Shown: positions 27,586 to 37,145, counted from the stretch's first letter. The stretch is 62,929 nt of DNA from Streptomyces sp. Isolate_45 (GCF_024721315.2 NZ_JANFAK020000036.1:1-62929), one strand, 5' to 3'. The notes: generated by a model not told the origin, from the sequence alone. Program-made: numbers and translations.

Positions 27586-28809
27586 TCAGTCGCCGATCAG
27601 GGCGTCGACGAACGCCTCCGGCTCGAAGGGGGCCAGGTCGTCCGGGCCCTCACCGAGGCCGATGAGCTTGACCGGGACGCCGAGCGCGCGCTGGACGGCG
27701 ACGACGATGCCGCCCTTGGCGGTGCCGTCGAGCTTGGTGAGGACGATGCCGGTGATGTCCACGACCTCGGCGAAGACGCGTGCCTGCGTCAGGCCGTTCT
27801 GGCCGGTGGTGGCGTCGAGGACGAGCAGGACCTCGTCCAGCGGGCCGTGCTTCTCCACGACGCGCTTGACCTTGCCGAGCTCGTCCATGAGGCCGGTCTT
27901 GGTGTGGAGCCGGCCGGCGGTGTCGATGAGCACCACGTCGGCGCCCTCGGCGATGCCCTCCTTGACCGCGTCGTAGGCGATCGACGCCGGGTCGCCGCCC
28001 TCGGGACCGCGCACGGTGCGCGCCCCGACCCGCTCGCCCCAGGTCTGGAGCTGGTCGGCGGCGGCCGCGCGGAAGGTGTCGGCGGCGCCGAGGACCACGC
28101 TGCGGCCGTCGGCGACGAGGACGCGGGCGAGCTTGCCGGTGGTGGTGGTCTTGCCGGTGCCGTTGACGCCGACGACCATCACGACGGCCGGGGTGTCGAC
28201 GCCGCTCTCGGTCTTCACGGCGCGGTCGAAGTCGGTACCGACCAGGGCCACCAGCTCTTCCTTGAGCAGGGCGCGCAGCTCGACGGGGGTGCGGGTGCCG
28301 AGCACCTTGACCCGCTCGCGGAGCCGGTCGACCAGCTCCTGGGTCGGCGCGACGCCGACGTCGGCGATGAGGAGCGTCTCCTCGATCTCCTCCCAGGTGT
28401 CCTCGTCGAGGTGCTCGCGCGAGAGCAGCGTGAGCAGCCCCTTGCCGAGGGAGTTCTGCGAACGGGCGAGCCGCGCCCGCAGCCGGACCAGGCGGCCGGC
28501 GGTGGGCTCGGGCACCTCGATCTCGGGCGCGGCGGGGGCCTCGACGACCGGATCCTCGACCGCGACCGGGGAGGCGAGGGCGTCCTCGGCGTCGGGGAGG
28601 GTGACCTCCTCGATCGTGCGGCGCGGCTCTTCCGCCGTCGGTGCGGCGTCCTCCCCCACCTGCGGTTCGGCGGGCGGGGCAGTGATGGTCGGCGTGCTCG
28701 GCGGCGCCGTGGGGGGCAGCTGCTTCTTCTTGCGGCTGCTGACCACGAGCCCGCTGATCGCGCCGACCGCGACCAGGGCGATGACTACAGCAAGGATCAG
28801 GATTTCCAT
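27586..28809 (-). CDS. ftsY: Signal recognition particle receptor FtsY
   Basis: This 407-aa SRP receptor has an N-terminal membrane segment (residues 2-23, MEILILAVVIALVAVGAISG), an acidic Pro/Glu-rich linker (30-105), an N domain (105-195) and an NG GTPase with P-loop GVNGTGKT (214-221), DTAGR and KLDGTAKGG. Actinobacterial FtsY keeps the membrane anchor seen here. The ATG at 28809 is preferred to a longer frame that runs into the intergenic region. It partners with Ffh in this window. Confidence 0.98.
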   Translation of the reverse strand: MEILILAVVIALVAVGAISGLVVSSRKKKQLPPTAPPSTPTITAPPAEPQVGEDAAPTAEEPRRTIEEVTLPDAEDALASPVAVEDPVVEAPAAPEIEVPEPTAGRLVRLRARLARSQNSLGKGLLTLLSREHLDEDTWEEIEETLLIADVGVAPTQELVDRLRERVKVLGTRTPVELRALLKEELVALVGTDFDRAVKTESGVDTPAVVMVVGVNGTGKTTTTGKLARVLVADGRSVVLGAADTFRAAAADQLQTWGERVGARTVRGPEGGDPASIAYDAVKEGIAEGADVVLIDTAGRLHTKTGLMDELGKVKRVVEKHGPLDEVLLVLDATTGQNGLTQARVFAEVVDITGIVLTKLDGTAKGGIVVAVQRALGVPVKLIGLGEGPDDLAPFEPEAFVDALIGD

Positions 28810-28966
28810 AACAGAGCCAGTATGCGCGACCACGTCCGCGGCGGTCCGTCGGTCCCGCCCGGGCGTTTTCGGCCGTTCCCCGGGAGCACTAAGACTCCAT
28901 TTGGGCTTTTCGCGAGGAATCCATGATGATGGTCGACTCCCCCCTACCTGCCCCACGGAGTAACGC

Positions 28967-30439
28967 ATGCCTGCCGAGACCGCCGACGGCGCGATGGCCG
29001 CCCCGGCCGAGACCGCCGTCGAGACCCGCGGCCTGGAGCCCGTACCCGACGGCGAGCGCACCGGCCGGGTCCGCGAGCTCTTCCCCACCTGGGTCGCCGC
29101 GAACATCAGCGTGCTGCTGCTCACCATGGGGGCGGGCCTGGTCATCCTGAACGGGCTGAACATCTGGCAGGTGCTCGTCGTGGCCGTCGCCGCGCCCGTG
29201 ATCTCGTACGGGATCGTCGGCGTGATCTCCATCGCGGGCAAGCGCGGCGGGGCGCCCGGCATGGCCCTCTCCCGGGCCGTCTTCGGGCAGCGCGGCAACC
29301 TGTTCCCGGGCGCGCTGATCTGGGTGGCCCGATGGGGTTGGGAGACGATCAACGCGGTCAGCGGGGCCTACGCCGTCCTGACCGTCCTGGACCTGCTCTT
29401 CGGGATCCGGAGCAACACCCCGCTCATCGTCGTCACCCTGCTCTTCTTCGTCGGCTGCACCTTCGTGGTCTCGGGGCTCGGCATCAACGCGCTGCGCGTC
29501 TGCTCCACCTGGTCGACGTACCTGTTCGGCGGCTTCAGCGTGCTCGTGCTCGGCTACCTGTTGTTCAACACCGACTGGTCGGCCGTCTTCGGCAAGCCGG
29601 CCGGCTCCACGGCGATGATGATCGCGGGCATCGGCACCATCGCGGCGGGCGGCATCAGCTGGGTGCCCTCCGGCCCGGACTTCACCCGGTACCTGCCCCG
29701 CACCGCTTCCTCGCGGGGCATGGTCGGCGCGACGATCGGCGGCGCGGGCGTCGTGGTGCTGCCGATGGTCCTGATGGGCGCCGTGATGGCCGTCGGCACG
29801 CCGGACCTGGCCACCGCCCAGGACCCGGTCTCCTTCATCGGCGAGCTGCTGCCGATCTGGCTCGCGGTCCCGTACCTGCTCATCGCGCTGATCGGCATGC
29901 TGCTGATCAACTCGATGTCCATGTACTCGGCCGGTTTCACCGCGCAGACGCTCGGCATCAAGGTCCCGCGCGCCTGGGCCGTCAGCGTCAACGCCGTCAT
30001 CAGCCTGGTCTTCGGGTTCCTGCTGATGGTCGTGGCCACGAGCTTCTTCGGCTCGTTCATCTCGTTCCTGACGCTGCTGGCCGTTGCCTTCTCCGCCTGG
30101 ATCGGCGTGTTCGGCGTGGACATGCTCCGCCGGCGGACGTACGACGGCGCCGCGCTGCTGGACACCACCCGGACCAGCGCCTACTGGTACCGCGGCGGTT
30201 TCGCCTGGCAGGCCATGACGGCCTGGGCCCTCGCCCTGGTGGCCGGCCTGCTCTTCACCGAGGTGGACTGGTTCGGCGGGCCGCTCTCCTCCACCTGGAT
30301 CGGGCGCAACGGCCTCGGCTGGGTGGCCGGCATCGTCACCTCCGGCGTGCTGTACGCCGTCCTGCCGCGTTCGGCGCCGGTGGAGTCCGCGGCCGCCTCC
30401 CCGGAGGACCGCGCGCCGGCGGGGACCCTGTCCAACTGA
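28967..30439 (+). CDS. NCS1-family cytosine/purine permease
   Basis: This 490-aa membrane protein has about 12 predicted helices and the NCS1 signatures WVAANISVLLLTMGAGLVI, RAVFGQRGN and SGPDFTRYLP. The family imports cytosine, purines, hydantoins or thiamine-related bases by cation symport; the substrate here is not determined. The ATG at 28967 follows GGAG. It is divergent from ftsY and is followed by an LLM oxidoreductase on the same strand. Confidence 0.9.
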   Translation: MPAETADGAMAAPAETAVETRGLEPVPDGERTGRVRELFPTWVAANISVLLLTMGAGLVILNGLNIWQVLVVAVAAPVISYGIVGVISIAGKRGGAPGMALSRAVFGQRGNLFPGALIWVARWGWETINAVSGAYAVLTVLDLLFGIRSNTPLIVVTLLFFVGCTFVVSGLGINALRVCSTWSTYLFGGFSVLVLGYLLFNTDWSAVFGKPAGSTAMMIAGIGTIAAGGISWVPSGPDFTRYLPRTASSRGMVGATIGGAGVVVLPMVLMGAVMAVGTPDLATAQDPVSFIGELLPIWLAVPYLLIALIGMLLINSMSMYSAGFTAQTLGIKVPRAWAVSVNAVISLVFGFLLMVVATSFFGSFISFLTLLAVAFSAWIGVFGVDMLRRRTYDGAALLDTTRTSAYWYRGGFAWQAMTAWALALVAGLLFTEVDWFGGPLSSTWIGRNGLGWVAGIVTSGVLYAVLPRSAPVESAAASPEDRAPAGTLSN

Positions 30440-30456
30440 CGCTGCGTCAGCTAACG

Positions 30457-30491
30457 TCCCCCTTCGCCCACCCACCTCAGGCGAAGGGGGA
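30457..30491 (+). promoter_or_regulatory. 12-bp hairpin covering the LLM gene ribosome-binding region
   Basis: A perfect 12-bp stem (tcccccttcgcc/ggcgaaggggga) with an 11-nt loop lies between the permease stop and the next ATG at 30499. The purine-rich right arm is the only ribosome-site-like sequence for that gene, so the hairpin may be a terminator or a translational lock. Confidence 0.5.
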
Positions 30492-30498
30492 CTCCTCC

Positions 30499-31485
30499 AT
30501 GCCCATCACCGTGGCCCGGTTCAATCTCGTCGACCCGAACGGCACCCCCGAGACCCTCTCCGCCCGCTACCGGGCGGCTCTGGAGATGGCCGCCTACGCG
30601 GACGAACGCGGCATCGACACCCTCCAGACCGAGGAGCACCACGGCACCGCGAACAACTGGATGCCCTCGCCCTTCACGTTCGCGGGCGCGGTCCTCGGCG
30701 CGACCAGCCGGCTCACGGTCACCGTCTCGGCGATCATCGGCCCGCTGCACGACCCCCTGAAGGTGGCCGAGGACATCGCGGTGCTGGACCTGCTGAGCGG
30801 GGGACGCCTCGTCACCGTCGCGGGGATCGGCTACCGGCCCGAGGAGTACGAGCAGCACGGCGTGGAGTGGGGCCGGCGCGGCAAGCTCCAGGACGAGCTG
30901 CTGGAGACCCTGCTGAAGGCGTGGACCGGCGAGCCGTTCACCTTCCGCGGCAGGACCGTACGGGTCACCCCGCGCCCACTCACCCGGCCGCACCCGCTGC
31001 TCCTGGTCGGCGGCAGCTCGGAGGCGGCGGCCCGCCGCGCGGCCCGGCTGGGGTTGCCCTTCTTCCCCAGCGCGCACCTGCCGGAGCTGGAGGCGTACTA
31101 CCGGGCGAGGCTCGCGGAGTACGGCACGGACGGGTTCTGCATGATGCCCGCGGCCGTGACGCCGCTGCTGCACATCGCGGAGGACCCGGACCGGGCGTGG
31201 GCCGAGTACGGCGCGCACTTCCTGCACGAGGCCTCGACGTACGCCTCCTGGCAGTCCAAGGACATCCGCAGCGCGGTGCGCTCGGGCGCGCGCACGGTCG
31301 AGGAGCTCCGCGCGGAGGGGGTGTACCGGATCCTGACCCCGGAGCAGGCGGTGGAGTACGCCCGCGGTGCGGGCGAGGCGGGGAACCTGGTGCTGCACCC
31401 GTTGTGCGGGGGGATGCCGCTGGACGAGGGCCGGCGCAGCCTCCAGTTGCTGTGCGAACAGGTGCTGCCCCGGCTCAAGGACTGA
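30499..31485 (+). CDS. LLM-class flavin-dependent oxidoreductase (luciferase-like monooxygenase)
   Basis: This 328-aa TIM-barrel protein has the bacterial luciferase-like pattern: MPITVARFNLVDPNG, QTEEHHGTANNWMPSP, then VAEDIAVLDLLSGGR and the phosphate-binding VGGSSEAAARRAARLG. It uses FMN or F420; which one cannot be read, although a cofC gene for F420 synthesis is present at 56.2 kb. The substrate is unknown. The ATG at 30499 is 59 nt after the NCS1 permease, so uptake and oxidation of one compound is a reasonable guess. Confidence 0.88.
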   Translation: MPITVARFNLVDPNGTPETLSARYRAALEMAAYADERGIDTLQTEEHHGTANNWMPSPFTFAGAVLGATSRLTVTVSAIIGPLHDPLKVAEDIAVLDLLSGGRLVTVAGIGYRPEEYEQHGVEWGRRGKLQDELLETLLKAWTGEPFTFRGRTVRVTPRPLTRPHPLLLVGGSSEAAARRAARLGLPFFPSAHLPELEAYYRARLAEYGTDGFCMMPAAVTPLLHIAEDPDRAWAEYGAHFLHEASTYASWQSKDIRSAVRSGARTVEELRAEGVYRILTPEQAVEYARGAGEAGNLVLHPLCGGMPLDEGRRSLQLLCEQVLPRLKD

Positions 31486-31495
31486 GCCGGGGCAG
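31465..31495. terminator. 13-bp terminator overlapping the LLM stop codon
   Basis: The stem ctgccccggctca/tgagccggggcag is perfect with a 5-nt loop. The TGA stop is part of the right arm. It lies between convergent genes. Confidence 0.75.
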
Positions 31496-31530
31496 CGCCC
31501 AGGGAGGAGAAGGGGTGGTGGCGGGGATGA

Positions 31531-32961
31531 TTACCCCATCTCCTCCAACGCCTTGCCCTTGGTCTCCGGCACCCACTTGAGGACGAACGGGATCGAGAGC
31601 ACGGCGAAGACCGCGTAGATGACGTAGGCGCCGGACAGGTTCCAGTCCGACAGGGACGGGAACGACACCGTGATGACCCAGTTGGCGATCCACTGGGCGG
31701 CGGCCGCCACGCCGAGGGCGGCGGCGCGGATCCGGCCCGGGAACATCTCGCCGAGCAGCACCCAGACCACGACGCCCCAGGACAGGGCGAAGAAGAGGAC
31801 GAAGCAGTTGGCGGCGATGAGGGCGACGAGCCCCTGGGCGTGCGGCAGGGCGATGTCGCCGCCGGTGGTGTCCTTGTAGGAGAAGGCCCAGGCGGCGAGT
31901 CCGAGGGAGATCGCCATGCCGGTGGAGCCGATGAGGGCCAGCGGCTTGCGGCCGATCCGGTCGACGAACACCATCGCGATGACCGTACCGACGATGTTCA
32001 CGACGGAGGTCTCGAAGGAGTACAGGAACGAGGAGCTCGGGTCGACGCCGACCGACTGCCACAGCGAGGAGCTGTAGTAGAAGATCACGTTGATGCCGAC
32101 GAGCTGCTGGAAGAGGGAGAGGCCGATGCCGACCCAGACGATCGGCAGGAAGCCGAAGCGACCGCCGAGCAGGTCCTTGAACGTGGACCTGTGCTCCGAA
32201 TGGATGGCGTTGTCGATCTCGCGGACCCGGGCGTCGGCGTCGATGCCCTCGCCCTCGACCTCGCGCAGGACCGTCTTGGCCTTCTCCATCCGGCCGACGG
32301 AGACGAGGAAGCGCGGGGACTCGGGGATGACGAAGGACAGCAGGCCGTAGAGCACGGCCGGGACGACCATGACGCCCAGCATCCACTGCCAGGCTTCCAG
32401 GCCGCCGATCTCGCCGCGCTGGTCGCCGTCGGCGAGGTTGAGGATGCCCCAGTTGACCAGCTGCGAGACGGCGATGCCGATGACGATGGCGGCCTGCTGG
32501 AAGGAGGCGAGCCGGCCGCGGTAGGCGGCCGGGGACACCTCGGCGATGTAGGCGGGACCGATCACCGAGGCCATGCCGATGCCGAAGCCGCCGACGATGC
32601 GCCACATGGCGAGGTCCCAGAGGGCGAACGGCAGGGCGGAGCCGATGGCGCTCGCGCTGAAGAGGACGGCCGCGATCTGCATGCAGCGGATTCGGCCGAT
32701 CCGGTCGGCGATGCGGCCGGCCGTGGCCGCGCCGAAGGCGCAGCCGATGAGTGCGGCCGCGATCACCTGGGCGAGGGCGGCGGAACCGACGTCGAAGCGG
32801 TCACGGATGGCTTCGACGGCGCCGTTGATGACGGAACTGTCGTAGCCGAAGAGGAATCCGCCCATGGCCGCGGCCGCGGTGATGAAGATGACGTGCCCGA
32901 GGTGTTCGGGCTGCGGCGAGCCGCCGCCCGGCGCGGGTGCCTTCGCTGTGCTGCTGGTCAA
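31531..32961 (-). CDS. glcP: Glucose permease GlcP (MFS sugar porter)
   Basis: This 476-aa sugar/H+ symporter has 12 helices and the family motifs GGFLFGYDSSVINGA, DRIGRIR, PESPRFLV, DRIGRKPLALIG and PETKGK. GlcP is the main glucose uptake system of S. coelicolor and feeds glucose kinase. The start is taken as TTG 32961 (TSSTAKAP) behind GGAG; this gives the usual length. A good promoter (33049-33076) and palindromes (33096-33142) lie upstream. The gene converges on the LLM oxidoreductase. Confidence 0.92.
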   Translation of the reverse strand: MTSSTAKAPAPGGGSPQPEHLGHVIFITAAAAMGGFLFGYDSSVINGAVEAIRDRFDVGSAALAQVIAAALIGCAFGAATAGRIADRIGRIRCMQIAAVLFSASAIGSALPFALWDLAMWRIVGGFGIGMASVIGPAYIAEVSPAAYRGRLASFQQAAIVIGIAVSQLVNWGILNLADGDQRGEIGGLEAWQWMLGVMVVPAVLYGLLSFVIPESPRFLVSVGRMEKAKTVLREVEGEGIDADARVREIDNAIHSEHRSTFKDLLGGRFGFLPIVWVGIGLSLFQQLVGINVIFYYSSSLWQSVGVDPSSSFLYSFETSVVNIVGTVIAMVFVDRIGRKPLALIGSTGMAISLGLAAWAFSYKDTTGGDIALPHAQGLVALIAANCFVLFFALSWGVVVWVLLGEMFPGRIRAAALGVAAAAQWIANWVITVSFPSLSDWNLSGAYVIYAVFAVLSIPFVLKWVPETKGKALEEMG

Positions 32962-33048
32962 GGTGCGCTCCGTGGGGGTTTTGTCCGTTCTCCTAGTGGC
33001 GCACAGGTCAAGATCGGGCACCACCCGAAGGCGGGAGACAGCGGAGCG

Positions 33049-33076
33049 AGCCTATGTGTTCATTTCCTGAAGTCAA
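33049..33076 (-). promoter_or_regulatory. Candidate promoter of glcP
   Basis: On the minus strand TTGACT, a 16-bp spacer and TAGGCT form a good vegetative promoter, with the predicted transcript start about 80 nt upstream of the TTG start. Confidence 0.65.
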
Positions 33077-33095
33077 GAGGTGATGTGAAGGTCTC

Positions 33096-33142
33096 GTTAA
33101 CTGAAGTGATCAACACTTGAGTTAACTTCTTGAAGACTCAAG
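33096..33142 (-). promoter_or_regulatory. AT-rich nested palindromes upstream of glcP
   Basis: A 31-bp near-perfect palindrome (33096-33126; arms gttaactgaagtg/cacttgagttaac, 12 of 13 pairs) overlaps a second repeat cttgagt..actcaag (33116-33142) with an inner cttcttgaag. It is strikingly AT-rich for this genome and sits 20-65 bp upstream of the glcP -35, suggesting a regulator-binding site. It is also just after the smc stop, so a terminator role is possible but the stem is weak. Confidence 0.55.
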
Positions 33143-33156
33143 GGTCGTGACCGGTC

Positions 33157-36100
33157 TCAGCGCAACCGCTGGCTGATCACCTTGGATACCCCGTCTCCCT
33201 GCATCGACACCCCGTAGAGCGCGTCCGCGACCTCCATCGTCCGCTTCTGGTGCGTGATGACGATCAGCTGGGAGCTCTCCTGGAGCTCCACCATGATGCG
33301 GATCAGCCGTTGGAGGTTGGTGTCGTCCAGGGCCGCCTCGACCTCGTCCATCACGTAGAACGGGCTGGGGCGCGCCTTGAAGATGGAGACCAGCAACGCC
33401 ACGGCCGTCAGCGACCGCTCGCCGCCGGACAGCAGCGACAGCCGCTTGACCTTCTTGCCCGGCGGCCGGGCCTCCACGTCCACTCCGGTGGCGAGCATGT
33501 TGTTCGGGTCGGTGAGGATCAGCCGGCCCTCGCCGCCGGGGAACAACCGGGAGAACACTCCTTCGAACTCCCGGGCGGTGTCGTGGTAGGCCTCCGTGAA
33601 GACCTGCTCGACCCGCTGGTCGACCTCCTTCACGACTTGAAGGAGGTCGGTCCGGGTCTTGCGCAGGTCCTCCAGCTGCTCGCTGAGGAACCGGTGCCGC
33701 TCCTCCAGCGCCGCGAACTCCTCCAGCGCCAGCGGGTTGACCTTGCCGAGCTGCTGGTACGCCCGTTCCGCCGCGCGGAGCCGCTTCTCCTGTTCGGCCC
33801 GTACGAAGGGCCCGGGCCGGTGGCGCGGGTCCTGCGGATCCCCGTCCTGCCCGAGGGGGCCACCCGGGGCCCCCTCGCCCCCGGCGGGCGGGGAAGGCGG
33901 GACGGGCTGGTCGGGACCGTACTCCGCCACCAGGGCGACCGGGTCCACGCCCAGCTCCTCCAGGGCCCGCGCCTCCAACTGCTCGATCCGCAGCCGCTTC
34001 TCCGCCCCGAGCACCTCTCCCCGGTGGACGGAGTCGGTCAGCTTGTCCAGTTCGCCCTTCAGGTCACGGCCCCGGCCGCGGGCCTCCCCCAGCTCGCTCT
34101 CGCGCAGCCCCTTGGCCCGTTCCGCGGCCGCCCGCTCCAGTTCCGCCCGGCCGACCGACACCTCCAGGTGCGCCAGCAACTGCCGCGCCCCGTCGGCCAC
34201 CGCCCGGGCCACCTCGGCCTCGTGGCGCAGCCGCGCGCGGCGCCGCTCCGCACGCGCCCTGGCCTCGCGTTCCGCCCTGGCCCCCCGGTCGAGGGCCTCC
34301 GCCCGCCCGGCCAGCCCCTTGACCCGCTCCTCATGGGTCCGCAGTTGGAGCCGGGCCTCCATCTCGGTCTGCCGGGCGTTCGCCCCGTCGGCCGCGAGCC
34401 GGTCCCGCGCCGAGGCGTCGGGCTCCTCCTCGGCGGGCATCTCCTGTGCCACCGCGAGCCGCTCCGCGCACTCCTCGACGTCAAGACGCGCCCGTTCCAG
34501 CGACTCCTGTGCCGTCGACGCCGCCAGGGCGCTGCGCTCGGCCTCGCCCAGGGCACCCTTCGCCTGCCCGGCGAGCCGCCCGAGCTGCTGCGCGACCCCG
34601 GCCCGGGCCTGTTCCCCGGCCCGGCGCAGCTCGGCCAACTCGTCCACCCGGGCCGCGGCCCCGGTGCGCCGCTCCCGGGCGCAGTCCTGCGTCGCGGCCA
34701 GCTCATGGCACTGCTCGTCCAGCCGGTCCAGCTCCGCCGCCGCCTCGTCGACGGCGGCCTGCACCTCGATCAGGCTCGGCGCCCCCGCCGAGCCGCCGTG
34801 CGCGGCGTGGGCCCCGAGTACGTCGCCCTCCGCGGTCACCGCCACCAGGTGCGGGTGCTCCGCCACGACCGCCTCGGCCTGCTCCAGGTCGGCGACCACG
34901 ACGTGGTCCCGCAGCACCCAGGCCACGGCCCGCCGCACCTCGGCGTCCCCGCCGACCAGGGTCGCGGCCTCCCGCCACGCGGGCGCCAGCACACCTACGG
35001 CCGTCCGGACGCCGGACCCGCCCTCCGCGCCCCCCGCCCGCCCGGCGGCGCTCCGGTCCCGGCCCACCGACGGGTGCGGAACCCCACCGGCAGCGGAACG
35101 GGGGCCGACCGTCCCGGAGCCGTTCGGGCCCTCCTCCGAGCCGGGTCCACCCGGTTCGGCGCCGCTACCGTCCGCTTCGGCTCCGGGCCCGCCCGACGCC
35201 GGGGTGATCAGGAAGGCGGCCCGCCCCGCGTCCGTGTCGCGGAGGTGGCGGATGGCCCGCGCCGCCGCCCCCGGGGAGTCCACCGCCACCGCGTCGGCGG
35301 CGGCCCCGAGCGCCGCGGCCACCGCGACCTCGTACCCCGGGGTCACCGTCAGGCGCTCCGCCGCCGGTCCGAGCAGTCCGGCCAGCTTCTCGCGCGCCAC
35401 GAGCAGCGCCCCCGTTCCGTCCTTGCGCCGCAGCCCAAGGGCGAGGGCGTCCCGGCGGGCCGAGACCGCCGCGCGGGAGCGTTCCGCCGCGGTCAGCGCC
35501 TCCCGGGCGAAGCCGAGAGCCGCCTCCGCGGCGACCAGCTCGGCGCGGGCGGCCTCGTACTCCCCCTCGGCATCGGGGTCCTCCAGCCCTCCGACCTCCT
35601 CGGCCAGGGCCTCGTACTCCTCCCGGGCCGCCACGGCCCGGGCCTGCGCCCCGTCCCGGGCCGCCACCAGCCGGTCGATCTCCGCCTCGGCGGCGCCCGC
35701 CCGGGAGCGGGCCGCGCCGAGGCGCCCGGTCAGCCGGGCCAGCTCCTCGCGTCGGTCGGCGATGGCCCGCGCCGCGTCCCGCAACCGGCGTTCCTCCGCG
35801 GCGAGCGCCCGTTCCAGCTCGGCCCGGTGCGAGGTCGTGTCCTCCAGCGCCCGTTCGGCGGCTTCCAGCGCGGCCGTCAGCTCCGCCTCCTGCTCGCGGA
35901 TCCGCTCGGCCTCCCTCTCCATGTCCTGCGGGTCACGCCCGCGCCGCTCCTCCTCCACCGGGGCCGTCGCGCTCCTGACCCGGGCGTCGGCCAGCGAGGC
36001 GGTGCCCCGCACCCGTTCGGCGAGCTGCGCCAGCTCGTGCCAGGCCTGCTGAGCGCGCTGAAGGCGGGGCGAGAGCTCCCGAACGGCCTGTTCCAGTTCC

Positions 36101-36909
36101 GCCTCCCGACGCAGGGCGCCCGCGAGGTCCCGTTCCGCCGATTCCTTGCGCTCCTTGAGCGCCGCCTCGTCCGCGATCTCCGCGTCGAGCGCTCCCCGCA
36201 GCGCCACCAGGTCGTCGGCGAGCAGCCGCAGCCGCGCGTCGCGCAGGTCCGCCTGGATCACCGCGGCCTGCCGGGCCACGGCGGCCTGGCGTCCGAGCGG
36301 CTTGAGCCGGCGCCGCAGTTCGTCGGTGAGGTCCTGCACCCGCGCGAGGTTGGCCTGCATCGCGTCGAGCTTGCGCAGCGCCTTCTCCTTGCGCTTGCGG
36401 TGCTTCAGGACGCCCGCCGCCTCCTCGATGAAGGCTCGGCGGCCCATGGGGTCGGCGTGGAGGACGGAGTCGAGCTGTCCCTGTCCGACGATGACGTGCA
36501 TCTCGCGGCCGATGCCGGAGTCGGAGAGGAGTTCCTGGATGTCGAGGAGCCGGCAGGTGTCCCCGTTGATCTGGTACTCGCTGCTGCCGCCGCGGAACAT
36601 GATCCGCGTGATGGTGACCTCGGCGTACTCGATCGGCAGGGCGCCGTCGGAGTTGTCGATGGTCAGGGACACCTCGGCGCGGCCGAGCGGCGGGCGGCCG
36701 GTGGTCCCGGCGAAGATGACGTCCTCCATCTTGCCGCCGCGCAGGGATTTGGCCCCCTGCTCCCCCATGACCCACGACAGCGCGTCCACCACGTTGGACT
36801 TGCCGGAACCGTTCGGGCCGACGACGCAGGTGATCCCCGGTTCGAAACGCAGGGTGGTCGCGGAGGCAAAGGATTTGAAACCGCGGAGGGTCAGGGACTT
36901 GAGGTGCAC
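33157..36909 (-). CDS. smc: Chromosome segregation ATPase Smc
   Basis: This 1250-aa condensin core has the N-terminal Walker A GPNGSGKS (31-38), long coiled coils, a hinge, and the C-terminal ABC signature LSGGERS (about 1160) with Walker B YVMDEVEAALDD. The family is usually 1150-1190 aa. The extra length comes from a Gly/Ser/Pro-rich insert in the hinge (about 570-636) and a Pro/Gly insert in the C-terminal coil (about 1001-1033). The GTG at 36909 starts HLKSLTLRGFKSFA. Smc organises chromosomes with ScpA/B during sporulation. Confidence 0.97.
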   Translation of the reverse strand: MHLKSLTLRGFKSFASATTLRFEPGITCVVGPNGSGKSNVVDALSWVMGEQGAKSLRGGKMEDVIFAGTTGRPPLGRAEVSLTIDNSDGALPIEYAEVTITRIMFRGGSSEYQINGDTCRLLDIQELLSDSGIGREMHVIVGQGQLDSVLHADPMGRRAFIEEAAGVLKHRKRKEKALRKLDAMQANLARVQDLTDELRRRLKPLGRQAAVARQAAVIQADLRDARLRLLADDLVALRGALDAEIADEAALKERKESAERDLAGALRREAELEQAVRELSPRLQRAQQAWHELAQLAERVRGTASLADARVRSATAPVEEERRGRDPQDMEREAERIREQEAELTAALEAAERALEDTTSHRAELERALAAEERRLRDAARAIADRREELARLTGRLGAARSRAGAAEAEIDRLVAARDGAQARAVAAREEYEALAEEVGGLEDPDAEGEYEAARAELVAAEAALGFAREALTAAERSRAAVSARRDALALGLRRKDGTGALLVAREKLAGLLGPAAERLTVTPGYEVAVAAALGAAADAVAVDSPGAAARAIRHLRDTDAGRAAFLITPASGGPGAEADGSGAEPGGPGSEEGPNGSGTVGPRSAAGGVPHPSVGRDRSAAGRAGGAEGGSGVRTAVGVLAPAWREAATLVGGDAEVRRAVAWVLRDHVVVADLEQAEAVVAEHPHLVAVTAEGDVLGAHAAHGGSAGAPSLIEVQAAVDEAAAELDRLDEQCHELAATQDCARERRTGAAARVDELAELRRAGEQARAGVAQQLGRLAGQAKGALGEAERSALAASTAQESLERARLDVEECAERLAVAQEMPAEEEPDASARDRLAADGANARQTEMEARLQLRTHEERVKGLAGRAEALDRGARAEREARARAERRRARLRHEAEVARAVADGARQLLAHLEVSVGRAELERAAAERAKGLRESELGEARGRGRDLKGELDKLTDSVHRGEVLGAEKRLRIEQLEARALEELGVDPVALVAEYGPDQPVPPSPPAGGEGAPGGPLGQDGDPQDPRHRPGPFVRAEQEKRLRAAERAYQQLGKVNPLALEEFAALEERHRFLSEQLEDLRKTRTDLLQVVKEVDQRVEQVFTEAYHDTAREFEGVFSRLFPGGEGRLILTDPNNMLATGVDVEARPPGKKVKRLSLLSGGERSLTAVALLVSIFKARPSPFYVMDEVEAALDDTNLQRLIRIMVELQESSQLIVITHQKRTMEVADALYGVSMQGDGVSKVISQRLR

Positions 36910-37082
36910 GCCGCCGGACTCTACCTTTCGCGTCCGGTTTCACCCATGAAGGTGCAGGGCAGATCAGACGCCAAAGGATTCAGCCCCCCGCCCGGCCCAA
37001 CGCGAATCCGGCGACGAAGTCGAAACGCCGGGGGGAGCGGGCGGGGCGGACGGCCGAGGGGAAAGCGCGCGGTGAAAGAAAG

Positions 37083-37104
37083 AAGGGACGCCGGAGCGTC
37101 CCTT
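37083..37104 (-). terminator. Canonical intrinsic terminator
   Basis: A 9-bp stem aagggacgc/gcgtccctt with a 4-nt loop is followed on the minus strand by CTTTCTTTC, a U-rich tract rare in this genome. It lies 42 nt after the 71-aa gene. Confidence 0.85.
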
Positions 37105-37145
37105 GCAGATCATGCGGGGCTGGGGTTGCGACGGGTGAGCGCGGA

